From NCBI GenBank assembly GCA_040753915.1, contig JBFMDN010000031.1:1-64000 (forward strand): a stretch of DNA of 64,000 bases, written 5' to 3'. Position numbers and translations under genes: made by a program. This DNA is from JBFMDN01 sp040753915. Its GTDB lineage: Bacteria; Desulfobacterota; Desulfomonilia; Desulfomonilales; Desulfomonilaceae. A model generated the notes under the pieces. It saw only the letters and a program-made list of their open reading frames with translations. It did no database searches and had not been told where the DNA came from. Shown one piece after another: positions 9,232-18,182 of the stretch. The first letter of the stretch is position 1. Every line of letters starts with the position of its first letter.

Positions 9232-9304
9232 GTAGCGCCGGCATCCCGCCGGCCCATTTTTCTTAGACTTGCCTCACGGCGAGGGCAGGTTTCAAACCCG
9301 CCCG
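9232..9304 (-). repeat. Family H double-hairpin repeat, copy 2 (inverted)
   Basis: GTAGCGCCGGCATCCCGCCG begins at 9232, and GGGCAGGTTTCAAACCCGCC ends near 9304. This is the family H composite in reverse orientation relative to copy 1. Confidence 0.55.
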
Positions 9305-9351
9305 TCCCCGAACAGACCTGAAGCAAATACGCAACCGTACTTGCAGAACGA

Positions 9352-10314
9352 CTACTCCGCGGCCGGTGTCTCCCCATTGCCTCCAGAGAGCTTCAAGAGT
9401 CTTTGCCAATTGTCATTTACCTGCTCCTGGATCTTTGCCACGAGGGTGTCATCCAGGTGCCGGAATCGGCCATGTCCCTTGAAATACTCCGTGATTGGCT
9501 TCAACTCTTTGGGGGTGCGAGTAAGCTTCCAGATCCCATTCTCTACTTCGTAAAGAGGGAACACACCGGTATCAACGGCCAGTTTTGCGTACTCGATGGC
9601 CTTTTGGGGGGGGATTCTCCAGCCGGTGGGGCAGACCGAGAGAATATGGAGGTATGCAGGACCGTTCACCGCCTTTGCCTTGAACACCTTCTTCTGCAGG
9701 TCAGTGTAATACGCAGGACAGGCCGTTGCCGCGTAGGGAATGTTGTGGGCTGCGGCTATGGCGGTCATGTCCTTCTTTGCGGTCATCTGACCAGCGGGGT
9801 GCACTTTTCCTGCCGGAGACGTAGTGGTCGACGCGCCGAAAGGCGTGGATGAAGAACGCTGAACACCGGTATTCATGTACGCTTCGTTGTCCAGACAGAC
9901 GTATATAACTCGGTGGCCGCGCTCAAGCATGCCTGAAAGAGCCTGAAATCCAATATCACTGGTCCCGCCGTCTCCAGCCATGGCCATGATCGTGATGTCC
10001 TTATCAGGAATGCGGCCTTTTCTGCGCAGGGCCTTGAGGCCCGCTTCGACTCCCGAGGCTACGGCTGCAGCGTTCTCGAAAGCCACGTGGATCCAGGGAA
10101 TGTTCCACGATGTAAGCGGATAGGGGGAAGAGATGATCTCCATACATCCTGTTGCCATTGCCAGGACCATGTCTGGTCCTATGGCTTTGAGCACATGGCG
10201 GACTGCCAGCACTTCGGCACATCCCTGGCATGCCCGATGGCCACGATTAATGTACTCTTCCATCGCGAAATTCTTCAGGGGCTTCAAAATTTTCTGCTTT
10301 TTTTCTTCTGCCAT
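9352..10314 (-). CDS. porB: Pyruvate/2-oxoacid:ferredoxin oxidoreductase, beta subunit
   Basis: Thiamine-diphosphate-binding subunit of the CoA-acylating, ferredoxin-reducing oxidoreductase. The ThDP/Mg motif GDGGTSDIG lies near residue 114. Cysteines for the subunit cluster appear in RACQGCAE near residue 26 and VCPTGW in the last third. The block TTTSPAGKVHPAG and the closing segment with PLYEVENG match POR beta chains. ATG 10314 is preferred because AGGGAG lies just before it; a GTG at 10344 overlaps the porA stop. It is last in the minus-strand order porC-porD-porA-porB. Pyruvate is the most likely substrate, but 2-oxoisovalerate cannot be excluded from sequence alone. Confidence 0.88.
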   Translation of the reverse strand: MAEEKKQKILKPLKNFAMEEYINRGHRACQGCAEVLAVRHVLKAIGPDMVLAMATGCMEIISSPYPLTSWNIPWIHVAFENAAAVASGVEAGLKALRRKGRIPDKDITIMAMAGDGGTSDIGFQALSGMLERGHRVIYVCLDNEAYMNTGVQRSSSTPFGASTTTSPAGKVHPAGQMTAKKDMTAIAAAHNIPYAATACPAYYTDLQKKVFKAKAVNGPAYLHILSVCPTGWRIPPQKAIEYAKLAVDTGVFPLYEVENGIWKLTRTPKELKPITEYFKGHGRFRHLDDTLVAKIQEQVNDNWQRLLKLSGGNGETPAAE

Positions 10315-10340
10315 GGAGGTCTCCCTAAGAGTGAGCGTCG

Positions 10341-11504
10341 TCACCCGCGAACGCCGAAAAAGTGATAGTCATCGACATCACCTGCAAGGGCTGTATTCAG
10401 CATGGATACCACGTCATCAGGCGTCACATCCCGTCCGCCTATTCCGGCGAGCACCGAATAGATGTTCGGCCTTTGGGCTTCGTGGTACATGATAGACCGC
10501 ACTTCGGACGCCACGGGCGCGGACCCGGCTCCGGGGGTGACAGCTCGGTCGATCACGAGGACATTCTTGGCCTTAGACAAGGCCTGGCGCAGCTCGAAGA
10601 CTGGTAGAGGCCTCCAGAGACGGAGCTTCACCAATCCGACCTTTCGCCCTTCTTCGCGGAGCTTGTCAACCGCCAGGGATGCCGTGCCACACATTGTCCC
10701 CATTGCGAGAATCAACGTCTCAGCGTCTTCGGCCTTGTACTGCTCAACCGAGCTGTATTTTCTTCCCGTGATCTTGGCAAGCTCATCCCATGCCTGGTCG
10801 ATGATGGGACGCGACTGGAGGATCGCGTGTTCGTGGGCGTATCTCTGTTCAGCATAAACCTCAGGCATGCCGAAAGCACCCATGGAAACCACCTTGTCGG
10901 GATGAAGGCGGTGGAGGGGCTTGAAGGGGGGGAGGTACTGCTGAACCATTTCCTTTGTCCAGAATTCGATCGGCTCTATAACGTGAGTGAGGGTGAAGCC
11001 ATCCACGTTAAGCATGTACGGCAACGAAACCCGCGGGTCTTCTGATACGCGAAAGCCGTGGATAATGGAGTCAAAGACCTCCTGGCCGTCCTCGCAAAAG
11101 ACCTGTATCCATCCGCAATCTCGGACCATCATGGTGTCCGAATGGTCATTCCAGATGGAGAGAGGCGCGCTCATGGCCCTGTTGGCAAGGAACATCACCA
11201 TTGGCAGTCGCATAGAGGACGCAATAAAAACGATTTCGGCCATAAGTGCGAGTCCTTGAGCAGCCGTTGCAGTGAAGGTTCTCGCTCCCACAGCGGCCGA
11301 CCCACAGCACACGCTCATCGCGGAATGCTCGGACTCAACCGGTACGAATTCCGCGTCCAGATGGCCGTCCGCAACCAATTCGGAAAGATGCTCCACCACA
11401 TGTGTTTGGGGGGTGATCGGGTACGCTGCCACCACGTCCACGTCGCACAGGGCCGCTGCTTCAGCCGCAGCGATCGAGACTTCGATTCCGACTCTCTCGC
11501 CCAT
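10341..11504 (-). CDS. porA: Pyruvate/2-oxoacid:ferredoxin oxidoreductase, alpha subunit
   Basis: 387-residue alpha chain carrying the pyrimidine-binding domain of ThDP and the transketolase C-like domain. AAYPITPQTHVVEHLSE near residue 25, the activating glutamate in VPVESEHSAMS, and the block WNDHSDTMMVRDCGW are characteristic. The stop of porD directly abuts the ATG at 11504, and AGGAGG lies upstream, so translation is coupled. The gene is flanked by porD and porB, and the enzyme is cytoplasmic. It feeds reduced ferredoxin into metabolism, or runs in the carboxylating direction in autotrophic relatives. Confidence 0.9.
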   Translation of the reverse strand: MGERVGIEVSIAAAEAAALCDVDVVAAYPITPQTHVVEHLSELVADGHLDAEFVPVESEHSAMSVCCGSAAVGARTFTATAAQGLALMAEIVFIASSMRLPMVMFLANRAMSAPLSIWNDHSDTMMVRDCGWIQVFCEDGQEVFDSIIHGFRVSEDPRVSLPYMLNVDGFTLTHVIEPIEFWTKEMVQQYLPPFKPLHRLHPDKVVSMGAFGMPEVYAEQRYAHEHAILQSRPIIDQAWDELAKITGRKYSSVEQYKAEDAETLILAMGTMCGTASLAVDKLREEGRKVGLVKLRLWRPLPVFELRQALSKAKNVLVIDRAVTPGAGSAPVASEVRSIMYHEAQRPNIYSVLAGIGGRDVTPDDVVSMLNTALAGDVDDYHFFGVRG

Positions 11505-11801
11505 TTACTTGCCCTCCTCTTCCATGGTGATTGCATCCACAGGGCACTCGTAGGCGCAGATTCCGCACCCCTTGCAGTAATCATAGTTCCACACGAGGAT
11601 GTTCTTTTCAAAATCGGGTGTAATAATGGCATCCGGGCACATAATGTAGCATCTCCAGCAACGGATGCATATGTCACTGTCATACTTCGGCCTTTGCGAG
11701 CGCCACGTGCCGGTGTGGTAACATGAGGCGTTTCCTGGCTCGGTGATTACCCCTCCAGCCTCAATATCCAGCCACGTGTATTCTTCCATCGATTTGGTCA
11801 C
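11505..11801 (-). CDS. porD: Pyruvate/2-oxoacid:ferredoxin oxidoreductase, delta (ferredoxin) subunit
   Basis: 98-residue ferredoxin-like subunit with two [4Fe-4S] motifs: CIRCWRCYIMCPDA and CKGCGICAYECPVDA. These clusters pass electrons from the ThDP site to free ferredoxin. The N-terminal segment WLDIEAGGVITEPGN is typical of POR/VOR delta chains. The start is GTG 11801, with GGAGG five bases upstream; the internal ATG at codon 5 is an alternative. It sits between porC and porA. Confidence 0.92.
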   Translation of the reverse strand: MTKSMEEYTWLDIEAGGVITEPGNASCYHTGTWRSQRPKYDSDICIRCWRCYIMCPDAIITPDFEKNILVWNYDYCKGCGICAYECPVDAITMEEEGK

Positions 11802-11891
11802 GGTATCCTCCGTTTACGATCTGCTCACGCTCGTGAGCATCAGGTGAATCATTATGGGCGCCTCTTCGGCTTAGCCCCGGCGCACGGTCCT

Positions 11892-12440
11892 CTACCCGTA
11901 CACGACGGTCTCATTGTAAGCCCTTTGCATTGCCTCGATGTTCTTGGGCGCAATTTTCCCGAACCTCTTTCGGAAGGGTTCCTTAAGCGCTTCGACCTCC
12001 AGCAGGTTCGTTCCCTTGACGAGGGCTCCGACCATGGTGGTGTTTGTGATAGGCAGGCCGATTACTTCCGCGGCAATGTGACTGGCATCCACGAGCGCCA
12101 ATTTGCCTTGATAGTTGAGATGCTTTCGCAATGCGGTTTCATCGAGAGACGAATTGATTACCAGTATTCCGCCATCGCGCAGTCCGTCCGTGGGATTGGC
12201 AATGTCGAGCAGGGAGGAATCCAGCACGACTACCACATCCGGACGGTAAATCTTGGATCGCAGCCGGATGGGTTCGTCGTCGACCCGCGCGAACGCGACG
12301 ACCGGAGCTCCCCGGCGCTCCGGACCGAAGCTCGGAAACGCAGTGGCATACTTTCCCTTTGCAATCGCAGCCTGCGCTACCAGCTCCGCTGAGGTGACCG
12401 CTCCCTGGCCGCCTCTGCCGTGAAATCTCATTTCGATCAT
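11892..12440 (-). CDS. porC: Pyruvate/2-oxoacid:ferredoxin oxidoreductase, gamma subunit
   Basis: 182-residue gamma chain of the oxidoreductase. The N-terminal RFHGRGGQGAVTSAELVAQA is the family hallmark, followed by FPSFGPERRGAPV and a late NTTMVGAL segment, both conserved in gamma chains. ATG 12440 is preceded by AAGGAG. It is the first structural gene of the por operon, 26 bp after a small helix-turn-helix gene and 90 bp before porD. Confidence 0.92.
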   Translation of the reverse strand: MIEMRFHGRGGQGAVTSAELVAQAAIAKGKYATAFPSFGPERRGAPVVAFARVDDEPIRLRSKIYRPDVVVVLDSSLLDIANPTDGLRDGGILVINSSLDETALRKHLNYQGKLALVDASHIAAEVIGLPITNTTMVGALVKGTNLLEVEALKEPFRKRFGKIAPKNIEAMQRAYNETVVYG

Positions 12441-12466
12441 GTCAGCTCCTTTTCCAATGGGGTCAA

Positions 12467-12865
12467 TCAGAAGTCATCGTCCTCGTCAAATGCCTCGTCG
12501 TGACGAGGGTATCTCGTGTGGTCAAAAACTATTTCCATGCATGTCATTATGTGGAACTTGGCCTGCGCGAGCTCGAGAATCTCGGAGGGCAGAAGCTCTT
12601 TTTTCTGGAGGTACGCTTCGATCCTTTCGTTGAGCTGGGACAAATGGCGAAGGTCCAGAGCGTACAGGTCTTCTTCCGAGTAAGGTCGCTCATCCTGGTC
12701 GGAGATTGACTTAACGAGCTTCATGTCCCATTCGTCCAGTTTTCTCCACCGAGCCACGGTAGCAGGATGAACACCCAGACTCTTAGCCAGATCTTTGTTG
12801 GTAATTCGGCCCCTGTCTCCCAAGAACTCTTTCTCTGCACGTTTTCGATCCTCATTTTTTCTCAT
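12467..12865 (-). CDS. Small helix-turn-helix protein heading the por operon
   Basis: 132 residues with a helix-turn-helix near residues 20-45 (TNKDLAKSLGVHPATVARWR). The basic N-terminus plus this helix-turn-helix resembles the N-terminal DNA-binding domain of phage terminase small subunits, a fold also used by host regulators. The remainder is predicted helical, with an acidic tail ending DEAFDEDDDF. GGAGG precedes ATG 12865. It lies 26 bp before porC on the same strand, so it is probably co-transcribed and may control por expression. No other phage gene is near, which argues against a true terminase. Confidence 0.7.
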   Translation of the reverse strand: MRKNEDRKRAEKEFLGDRGRITNKDLAKSLGVHPATVARWRKLDEWDMKLVKSISDQDERPYSEEDLYALDLRHLSQLNERIEAYLQKKELLPSEILELAQAKFHIMTCMEIVFDHTRYPRHDEAFDEDDDF

Positions 12866-12892
12866 GGGAGGCCTCCAGGTCCATCACACGCG

Positions 12893-12929
12893 TAGTTGAC
12901 AATTTGGGATAGAATCAAATAGTCAACTA
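12893..12929. promoter_or_regulatory. Inverted repeat TAGTTGAC-N21-GTCAACTA
   Basis: Perfect 8-bp arms at 12893-12900 and 12922-12929 lie in the divergent region between the HTH-por operon and uvrC. TTGACA on the plus strand and TTGACT on the minus strand overlap the arms. This could be an operator or a divergent promoter pair, but no clear -10 box was found. Confidence 0.35.
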
Positions 12930-13054
12930 TAGCAGGGGGTCTACCCTCGATCAAGGAATAAATCGAAATGCCTCGGTGCATCCGAAAGGCTTTCGCCCAT
13001 CCGGGCCGAAAACCAACTCGATCGTAACCTCGGCACACGACTGGATCTTATCTC

Positions 13055-14977
13055 ATGCCTGTGGACGAAGAATTTCTCAAGAATCTGCCCGCGAGCCCCG
13101 GCGTGTACCTTATGGTGGACCGTAAGGGCAAGGTGTTGTACGTGGGAAAGGCTTCAAATCTCAAGAACCGCGTTAGAAGCTATTTCGTCAAGGGAGGCGA
13201 TGAACGTCCTCGCATCCCCTACCTGCTTAGACGGGTGGATTCCGTCAGAACCATCCTGACCGAGACGGAAAAAGAAGCTCTGATCCTCGAGAACAATCTC
13301 ATCAAGCAGCATCGGCCCCGATACAATGTCAATCTCAGAGACGACAAGTCATTCTTTTCTCTGCGGTTGAACGTGAACCACCCCTATCCGCGATTGACCC
13401 TCGTGAGGACTCAACGGGTGAAGCCCGATGGCGCTCGCTACTTCGGTCCATACTCGTCGGCCCGGGACGCTCGGATAACGCTCAATTTCATCCGCAGGCT
13501 CTTTCCTCTCAGGCAGTGCTCGGAGCGTCAATTGGAAACATGCAAAAGACCGTGTCTGAACTGCCAGATGCGGCGTTGTCTCTGTCCGTGCGCTGGTATG
13601 GTCGATCGAGAAGAATACGGTCGCATGGTGAAAGGGGTAATTCTCCTGCTTCAGGGAAAGAGCGAAGACCTCGTAAAGAGTCTTAAGCAGGCAATGGAGA
13701 CCGCTGCCACGGATCTCCGATTTGAAGAGGCGGCGCGCATTCGCGATCGTCTCACTGCCGTAGAGCGGACTCTGGAAGCCCAAAACGTAGCCTTCTTTCA
13801 CCTCAAGGATCTGGACGTGGTTGGACTTGTGCCCGAGGAGCCCGACCGGTTCGCTGTGGCAGTGCTTTCGTTTCGCAAGGGTAACCTTCTCTCCAAGGAG
13901 ACATTCGTGCTTCGCAATCCCGCTCTCGAGGAGGATGAGGTTCTCGCCTCATCTATCAAGCAGTACTACGGCTCGGGTGCCTTTATTCCAAAAGAGATCC
14001 TCGTGTCTCGACTTATCGAAGCGCCGGAGCCCATCGAAGCATGGCTTTCCGACATCAGAGGCAACAAGGTAACCATCAGAGTGCCGTCGCGCGGGCAGGG
14101 GGCAAGGCTCATGAATCTTGCCCTAAAAAACGCGGCCGATGCCCTGGCTCGGGATAAACAAAAAAACAATGTCGCCGAGACCTTGGAAACAATTGCGGCA
14201 AGACTTCATCTGCCCGGTCCACCGCGAGTCATCGAAGGGTACGACATTTCCAATATCGCGGGCAGCGAGCCAACGGGCGTAAAGGTCTCGTTCAAGGACG
14301 GGATGCCGGACAAATCCGCGTACAGGATTTACTCCATTAGGGATTTCTCCAATCAGGACGATCCGGGGATGATCCATCAGACTCTCACCCGCCGCGTCAG
14401 TCATAGAGACGAAGACCCGCTCCCGGATCTCTTCCTCATTGACGGAGGAAAATCACAGCTCAATGCGGCTGTGGCCGCGCTTCGGGAACAATTGGGAGAC
14501 AACGCCCCGCCGGTAGCCAGCATTGCCAAGGTACGGGAGGAAGGGCAGGATGAGCGGTTCTATTTGTTTAACAGGAAGAATCCCGTGGTATTTCCGAGGC
14601 AAGACCCAGGACTAATGCTCCTGATGCGGGTTCGCGACGAATCCCACCGGTTTGCCCATACGTCGCACATGAGACGACGGCGCAAGACCGTCATTCGCTC
14701 GCTGCTTGACGATATTCCCGGAATAGGACTGAAAAAGCGTCAAGCGCTGCTGACGGCGTTTGGAAGTGTGAAGAGCCTCATGGCAGCGGCGGACGAGGAG
14801 ATAGAAATGGTTCCGACGATCACGCGCAAGGATGTGGAAAACCTGAGAGCTTACCTTTCACAGTCATCCTTCACCATCAATGAAGAGAAACCGCACCGTG
14901 ACCAGGAATCCATGGACGAAACGGTCTTTTCCTGGGACGACACAAGGGACGAGATGCAAAATCCTCCATCCGGCTGA
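13055..14977 (+). CDS. uvrC: Excinuclease ABC subunit C
   Basis: Nuclease subunit of nucleotide excision repair that makes both incisions around a lesion. Domains in order: GIY-YIG nuclease at residues 12-90 (GVYLM...VLYVGKASNLKNRV), a cysteine-rich segment CKRPCLNCQMRRCLCPC near residue 165 that could hold an Fe-S cluster as in other UvrC, a UVR domain near residues 205-240, an RNase H-like domain with DLFLIDGGKSQLN, and a double helix-hairpin-helix at DIPGIGLKKRQALL. The length of 640 residues includes a short polar tail beyond the usual end. No strong ribosome binding site precedes ATG 13055. It stands alone, divergent from the por operon. Confidence 0.96.
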   Translation: MPVDEEFLKNLPASPGVYLMVDRKGKVLYVGKASNLKNRVRSYFVKGGDERPRIPYLLRRVDSVRTILTETEKEALILENNLIKQHRPRYNVNLRDDKSFFSLRLNVNHPYPRLTLVRTQRVKPDGARYFGPYSSARDARITLNFIRRLFPLRQCSERQLETCKRPCLNCQMRRCLCPCAGMVDREEYGRMVKGVILLLQGKSEDLVKSLKQAMETAATDLRFEEAARIRDRLTAVERTLEAQNVAFFHLKDLDVVGLVPEEPDRFAVAVLSFRKGNLLSKETFVLRNPALEEDEVLASSIKQYYGSGAFIPKEILVSRLIEAPEPIEAWLSDIRGNKVTIRVPSRGQGARLMNLALKNAADALARDKQKNNVAETLETIAARLHLPGPPRVIEGYDISNIAGSEPTGVKVSFKDGMPDKSAYRIYSIRDFSNQDDPGMIHQTLTRRVSHRDEDPLPDLFLIDGGKSQLNAAVAALREQLGDNAPPVASIAKVREEGQDERFYLFNRKNPVVFPRQDPGLMLLMRVRDESHRFAHTSHMRRRRKTVIRSLLDDIPGIGLKKRQALLTAFGSVKSLMAAADEEIEMVPTITRKDVENLRAYLSQSSFTINEEKPHRDQESMDETVFSWDDTRDEMQNPPSG

Positions 14978-15077
14978 ACAACGAAAAGCTCGGGAATGAT
15001 GGGGCTCACCGCGAGGGCCGGGTGAACCGCTACAAGAACGGGAAAATAAACCTTTCGGGCGGCTTTTGCACGACTGG

Positions 15078-15740
15078 CTACAAGTATCGATCACCCGGTT
15101 TTCTTGACCTGACCACTCGTGCGGGTGTTCCCCAGGCCACGCTATTAGCGGGAATGTCGTCGATGACGGTTGCGCCCGCTCCAATGACTGTGTGAGCCCC
15201 GATGGTTCTCCCATGGATGACCGAGGCCCCTATGGAAATGGCGGAGAAGCGCCCGACATGCACGCCGCCCCCCGTTACGGCACCAGGTCCAATGCTTGCG
15301 TAGTCTTCCACCTCGTTGTCGTGATCGATTGACGCGCTCGTGTTGATGATGCAGAAATCTCCGATTCGCGTGTCACTATTGATAGTAACTCCCGCCATGA
15401 TCACGCTGCCTCGCCCTACCTGGACCCCCCGTCCGAGACAAGCGCTCGGGTGAATTGCCGAAACGAAGGAGAATCCCGGAAGCTGATCAAGGACTCTGTC
15501 CGCCACAAGACGCCTCGTCCAATTGTCGCCAATTGCAACAATACCTCCTTCGAAGCTGTACCGATCGGCCAGCTCCCTCAGCTCGGATTCCCCTCCGAGA
15601 ATCTTATAACCAAACCATGTTTCACCCCGGGTCTTGCCGGAATCGACCAGCCCGGCAATTCGATAGTCTCCGCAACGCTCGACCACGTCGATGATGACCT
15701 TGGCATGTCCCGATGCACCAAAAAGAACAATGGATTTCAA
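15078..15740 (-). CDS. NeuD/PglD-like sugar O/N-acetyltransferase
   Basis: 220 residues. An N-terminal Rossmann-like UDP-sugar-binding region (VLFGASGHAKVIIDVVERCG) is followed by a left-handed beta-helix of hexapeptide repeats with the catalytic segment INTSASIDHDNEVEDY. This is the layout of PglD and NeuD, which acetylate amino-sugars or sialic acids used in surface glycans. The start is TTG 15740 with GGGGAG six bases before it. It follows the efflux operon on the same strand after 47 bp and could be transcribed with it; no glycan cluster is adjacent. Confidence 0.85.
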   Translation of the reverse strand: MKSIVLFGASGHAKVIIDVVERCGDYRIAGLVDSGKTRGETWFGYKILGGESELRELADRYSFEGGIVAIGDNWTRRLVADRVLDQLPGFSFVSAIHPSACLGRGVQVGRGSVIMAGVTINSDTRIGDFCIINTSASIDHDNEVEDYASIGPGAVTGGGVHVGRFSAISIGASVIHGRTIGAHTVIGAGATVIDDIPANSVAWGTPARVVRSRKPGDRYL

Positions 15741-15787
15741 TGATAGCTCCCCATCTCACGAATCAGATCGTCCCATCCGGTCATTCA

Positions 15788-17026
15788 TCAGTCCACTCTT
15801 CTCTTGAAGAAGAAAGAAGCCGCTCCGATGTAGAAAATAGCCATGAAGAAGATGGGAATCACTTCAGGCCAGAGGATTTCCCAACCCACTCCTTTGAGGA
15901 AGACGCCTCGCATGATTGTGATGAAATAGCGCAGTGGATTGAGATAGGTCACATACTGGATGATCTCAGGCATGTTCTCGATCGGAAACGCATACCCGGA
16001 AAGGAGCACGGCAGGCTGCAGAAACATGAACGACGTGAGCATTGCCTGCTGCTGAGTGGTGCAAAATGAGGAAATGGTCATTCCAATCCCGGACGCTGTG
16101 ACCAGGAACAGGAGAGAAGTACCAAGAAAGAAAGCGAACGATCCCCTGAACGGTATATCGTAAAGCAGAAACGCCAACGGCGTGATGATCACGAGGGTGA
16201 TAACCTCAATGGCAAAACAAGGGATCACCTTGCCCACGATGAGCTCGACCCGGGTTATGGGGGCTACCATGAGCTGCTCTATCGTTCCCAGCTCTTTCTC
16301 CCGCACGACGATGGCGGATGTGAGTATGATGGATAGCGCGAGAAGGATGAGCACCAGGACGCCGGGGACGAAGAAGTTCTTGGAGTCGAGATTGGGGTTG
16401 AACCATGCCCGCGACGCGTCCAACACTTCCGGCACGATGAGACGGGGTGTGGTGGTGTCGTAAAGGAGCCCCTGCATCTTGTCCACCCGCTCATTCAGGA
16501 TATCGACCGAGAATCGCTGAAGAATGGCTTGAGAATACCCGGACACCGTGCCCGCAGTGGTTGTGTCCACCCCATCGACGAGAATCCCCACCTCCGCGGT
16601 CCGCCTCCCTTGAATCCGCTGCTCCAGGTCCGGCGGGATGAGAACCGCCATGGACGCTGATCCGGTCTGAAGGAACCAATCAACATGTTCGTAACTCTTC
16701 ACATGGGAGACGATGTGGAAATACCCCGACCTTGAGAATCCATCCACTATGGACCTGCTCATGGTGCTTTGGTCCATGTCTGCCACGACCGTTCGAACGT
16801 CTTTCACGTCGAGTCGGCTGGCAGAGCCGAACACGATGAGCTGTATCAGGGGGGCTATGATAAGGAGGCGGAAGTTCTGTCGATTCCTCCTAATATGGAT
16901 GAATTCTTTGCGAATGATGTGACGAATTCGGGTCAACTTCTCCCGTATGGACGATCCTCTTCTGGAGATTCGGCCACCTGTTGTGTAACTCTCGGCAAGG
17001 GACGAATTCTGAGAAAAATCCGTCAT
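15788..17026 (-). CDS. ABC-2 type efflux permease (YbhR-like)
   Basis: 412-residue inner-membrane permease. One transmembrane segment near residue 45 is followed by a large extracytoplasmic domain, then five C-terminal membrane segments containing VVREKELGTIEQLMVAPI, the usual ABC-2 signature. It is the last gene of the HlyD-ATPase-ATPase-permease-permease operon and overlaps the preceding permease by four bases (ATGA), so translation is coupled. It probably pairs with that permease as a heterodimeric exporter channel of the YbhGFSR type. The basic N-terminal extension before the first membrane segment is longer than in E. coli YbhR. Confidence 0.88.
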   Translation of the reverse strand: MTDFSQNSSLAESYTTGGRISRRGSSIREKLTRIRHIIRKEFIHIRRNRQNFRLLIIAPLIQLIVFGSASRLDVKDVRTVVADMDQSTMSRSIVDGFSRSGYFHIVSHVKSYEHVDWFLQTGSASMAVLIPPDLEQRIQGRRTAEVGILVDGVDTTTAGTVSGYSQAILQRFSVDILNERVDKMQGLLYDTTTPRLIVPEVLDASRAWFNPNLDSKNFFVPGVLVLILLALSIILTSAIVVREKELGTIEQLMVAPITRVELIVGKVIPCFAIEVITLVIITPLAFLLYDIPFRGSFAFFLGTSLLFLVTASGIGMTISSFCTTQQQAMLTSFMFLQPAVLLSGYAFPIENMPEIIQYVTYLNPLRYFITIMRGVFLKGVGWEILWPEVIPIFFMAIFYIGAASFFFKRRVD

Positions 17027-18159
17027 TCCAACCTCTTCTTCAACCGTCGCGTTGCCAGGACCGTGACGAGGAATCCGAAAACAATCAGCGTTACAGTGGG
17101 AACCGCAATCGCCTCGAGCCCCACCCCCTTGAGAAAAATGGCTCTGAGTATTGTGACCAGGTGTCGGGCCGGAACCAGGTAGGTGAGTAATTGAAGGATG
17201 TACGGCATATTCGATATGGGAAAAACGAATCCGGAGAGGAGAAACGCCGGAAGAAACGTCCCGAGTAGAGCTATTTGTGTGGCAAGAAACTGGGTCGTCG
17301 CCACAACGGAGATCAAGAATCCCAGGGACAGGGCGCCAACGAGAAATATGCTGGCCTCGAAAAAGAGGATAGCAAGGCTCCCCTTGAATGGTACCCCAAA
17401 CACGTAGACCCCCATGAAATAGACCATGAGCAGATCCACGTACCCGAGTGCGAAGTAGGGGATGAGCTTCCCCACGATAAGCTCGTTGGACTTGAGCGGG
17501 GTCGAGATGAGCTGCTCCATGGTGCCTGTTTCCCGCTCCCTGACCACGGTTAACGAAGTCAGGAGCGCCGCGATCACCATCATGATGATTGCGATAAGAC
17601 CGGGGATGATGTTGTTACGGCTAATAAGCTCCGGATTGTAAAGAAGCTTGATTCGCGGTTCCACAGGGATCTGAATGCGGGATTCCACGGCTTGTCTGGT
17701 CAAGGCCTCGAGGCGATAATCATTCTCATAGGTCGCCACAATGGTTTCCAGGTACACGATGGCAAGCCCCGCGCGAGTGGAATCCGATCCATCTACGAGA
17801 GCCTGGATCTTGGTGGCTTTACCCGCTTTTATGTTTTCGCTGAAATCGTACGGTATCACCAGCCCCATGCTGATTGTGCCGGCATCGATCCCATGAACTA
17901 TCCGGTTGTACGATTCTGTTTGAAGAACGAGGGTAAAGTACCCCGAGCTGGTCATGCGGTCTACCAGCTCCCTGGACTGCGGGGTCCGCGCCTGGTCCCA
18001 TACCGCGAGGGGGATATTGTCCACGTCCAGGGAGAGGGCGTATCCGAACAAGATCATGAGCATGACCGGAATTCCCAGAGCCAGGTACAAAGACCGAGAG
18101 TCCCGCAAGACCTGTGTCGCTTCCTTTCGAGCCACCGCCAGGGTTCGAGAGATAATCAT
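17023..18159 (-). CDS. ABC-2 type efflux permease (YbhS-like)
   Basis: 378-residue permease paralogous to its downstream neighbour. The N-terminal membrane helix is near residues 25-45, an extracytoplasmic domain follows, and five membrane segments carry TVVRERETGTMEQLISTPL. The positively charged C-terminus ends RRLKKRLE. Its start is 23 bp beyond the second ATPase gene. With its neighbour it should form the membrane channel of the exporter. The substrate is unknown; E. coli relatives affect drug and cation export. Confidence 0.88.
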   Translation of the reverse strand: MIISRTLAVARKEATQVLRDSRSLYLALGIPVMLMILFGYALSLDVDNIPLAVWDQARTPQSRELVDRMTSSGYFTLVLQTESYNRIVHGIDAGTISMGLVIPYDFSENIKAGKATKIQALVDGSDSTRAGLAIVYLETIVATYENDYRLEALTRQAVESRIQIPVEPRIKLLYNPELISRNNIIPGLIAIIMMVIAALLTSLTVVRERETGTMEQLISTPLKSNELIVGKLIPYFALGYVDLLMVYFMGVYVFGVPFKGSLAILFFEASIFLVGALSLGFLISVVATTQFLATQIALLGTFLPAFLLSGFVFPISNMPYILQLLTYLVPARHLVTILRAIFLKGVGLEAIAVPTVTLIVFGFLVTVLATRRLKKRLE

Positions 18160-18182
18160 GGCCCCTCAACAGCCGCCTGCCC

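Larger units (their letters stand above)
8545..9351. other. 800-bp intergenic region filled with short repeats
   Basis: No gene is supported between the converging HdrD-like and porB genes. The stretch holds hairpin composites listed separately, an inverted CCGTTAACGG motif twice (near 8814 and 9078), and a segment at 8743-8784 that recurs with small changes at 33000-33041. Confidence 0.5.

Noticed and set aside
12467..12865. Prophage terminase small subunit
   Set aside because: Only the N-terminal HTH is similar; no phage genes are near, and it is linked to por.
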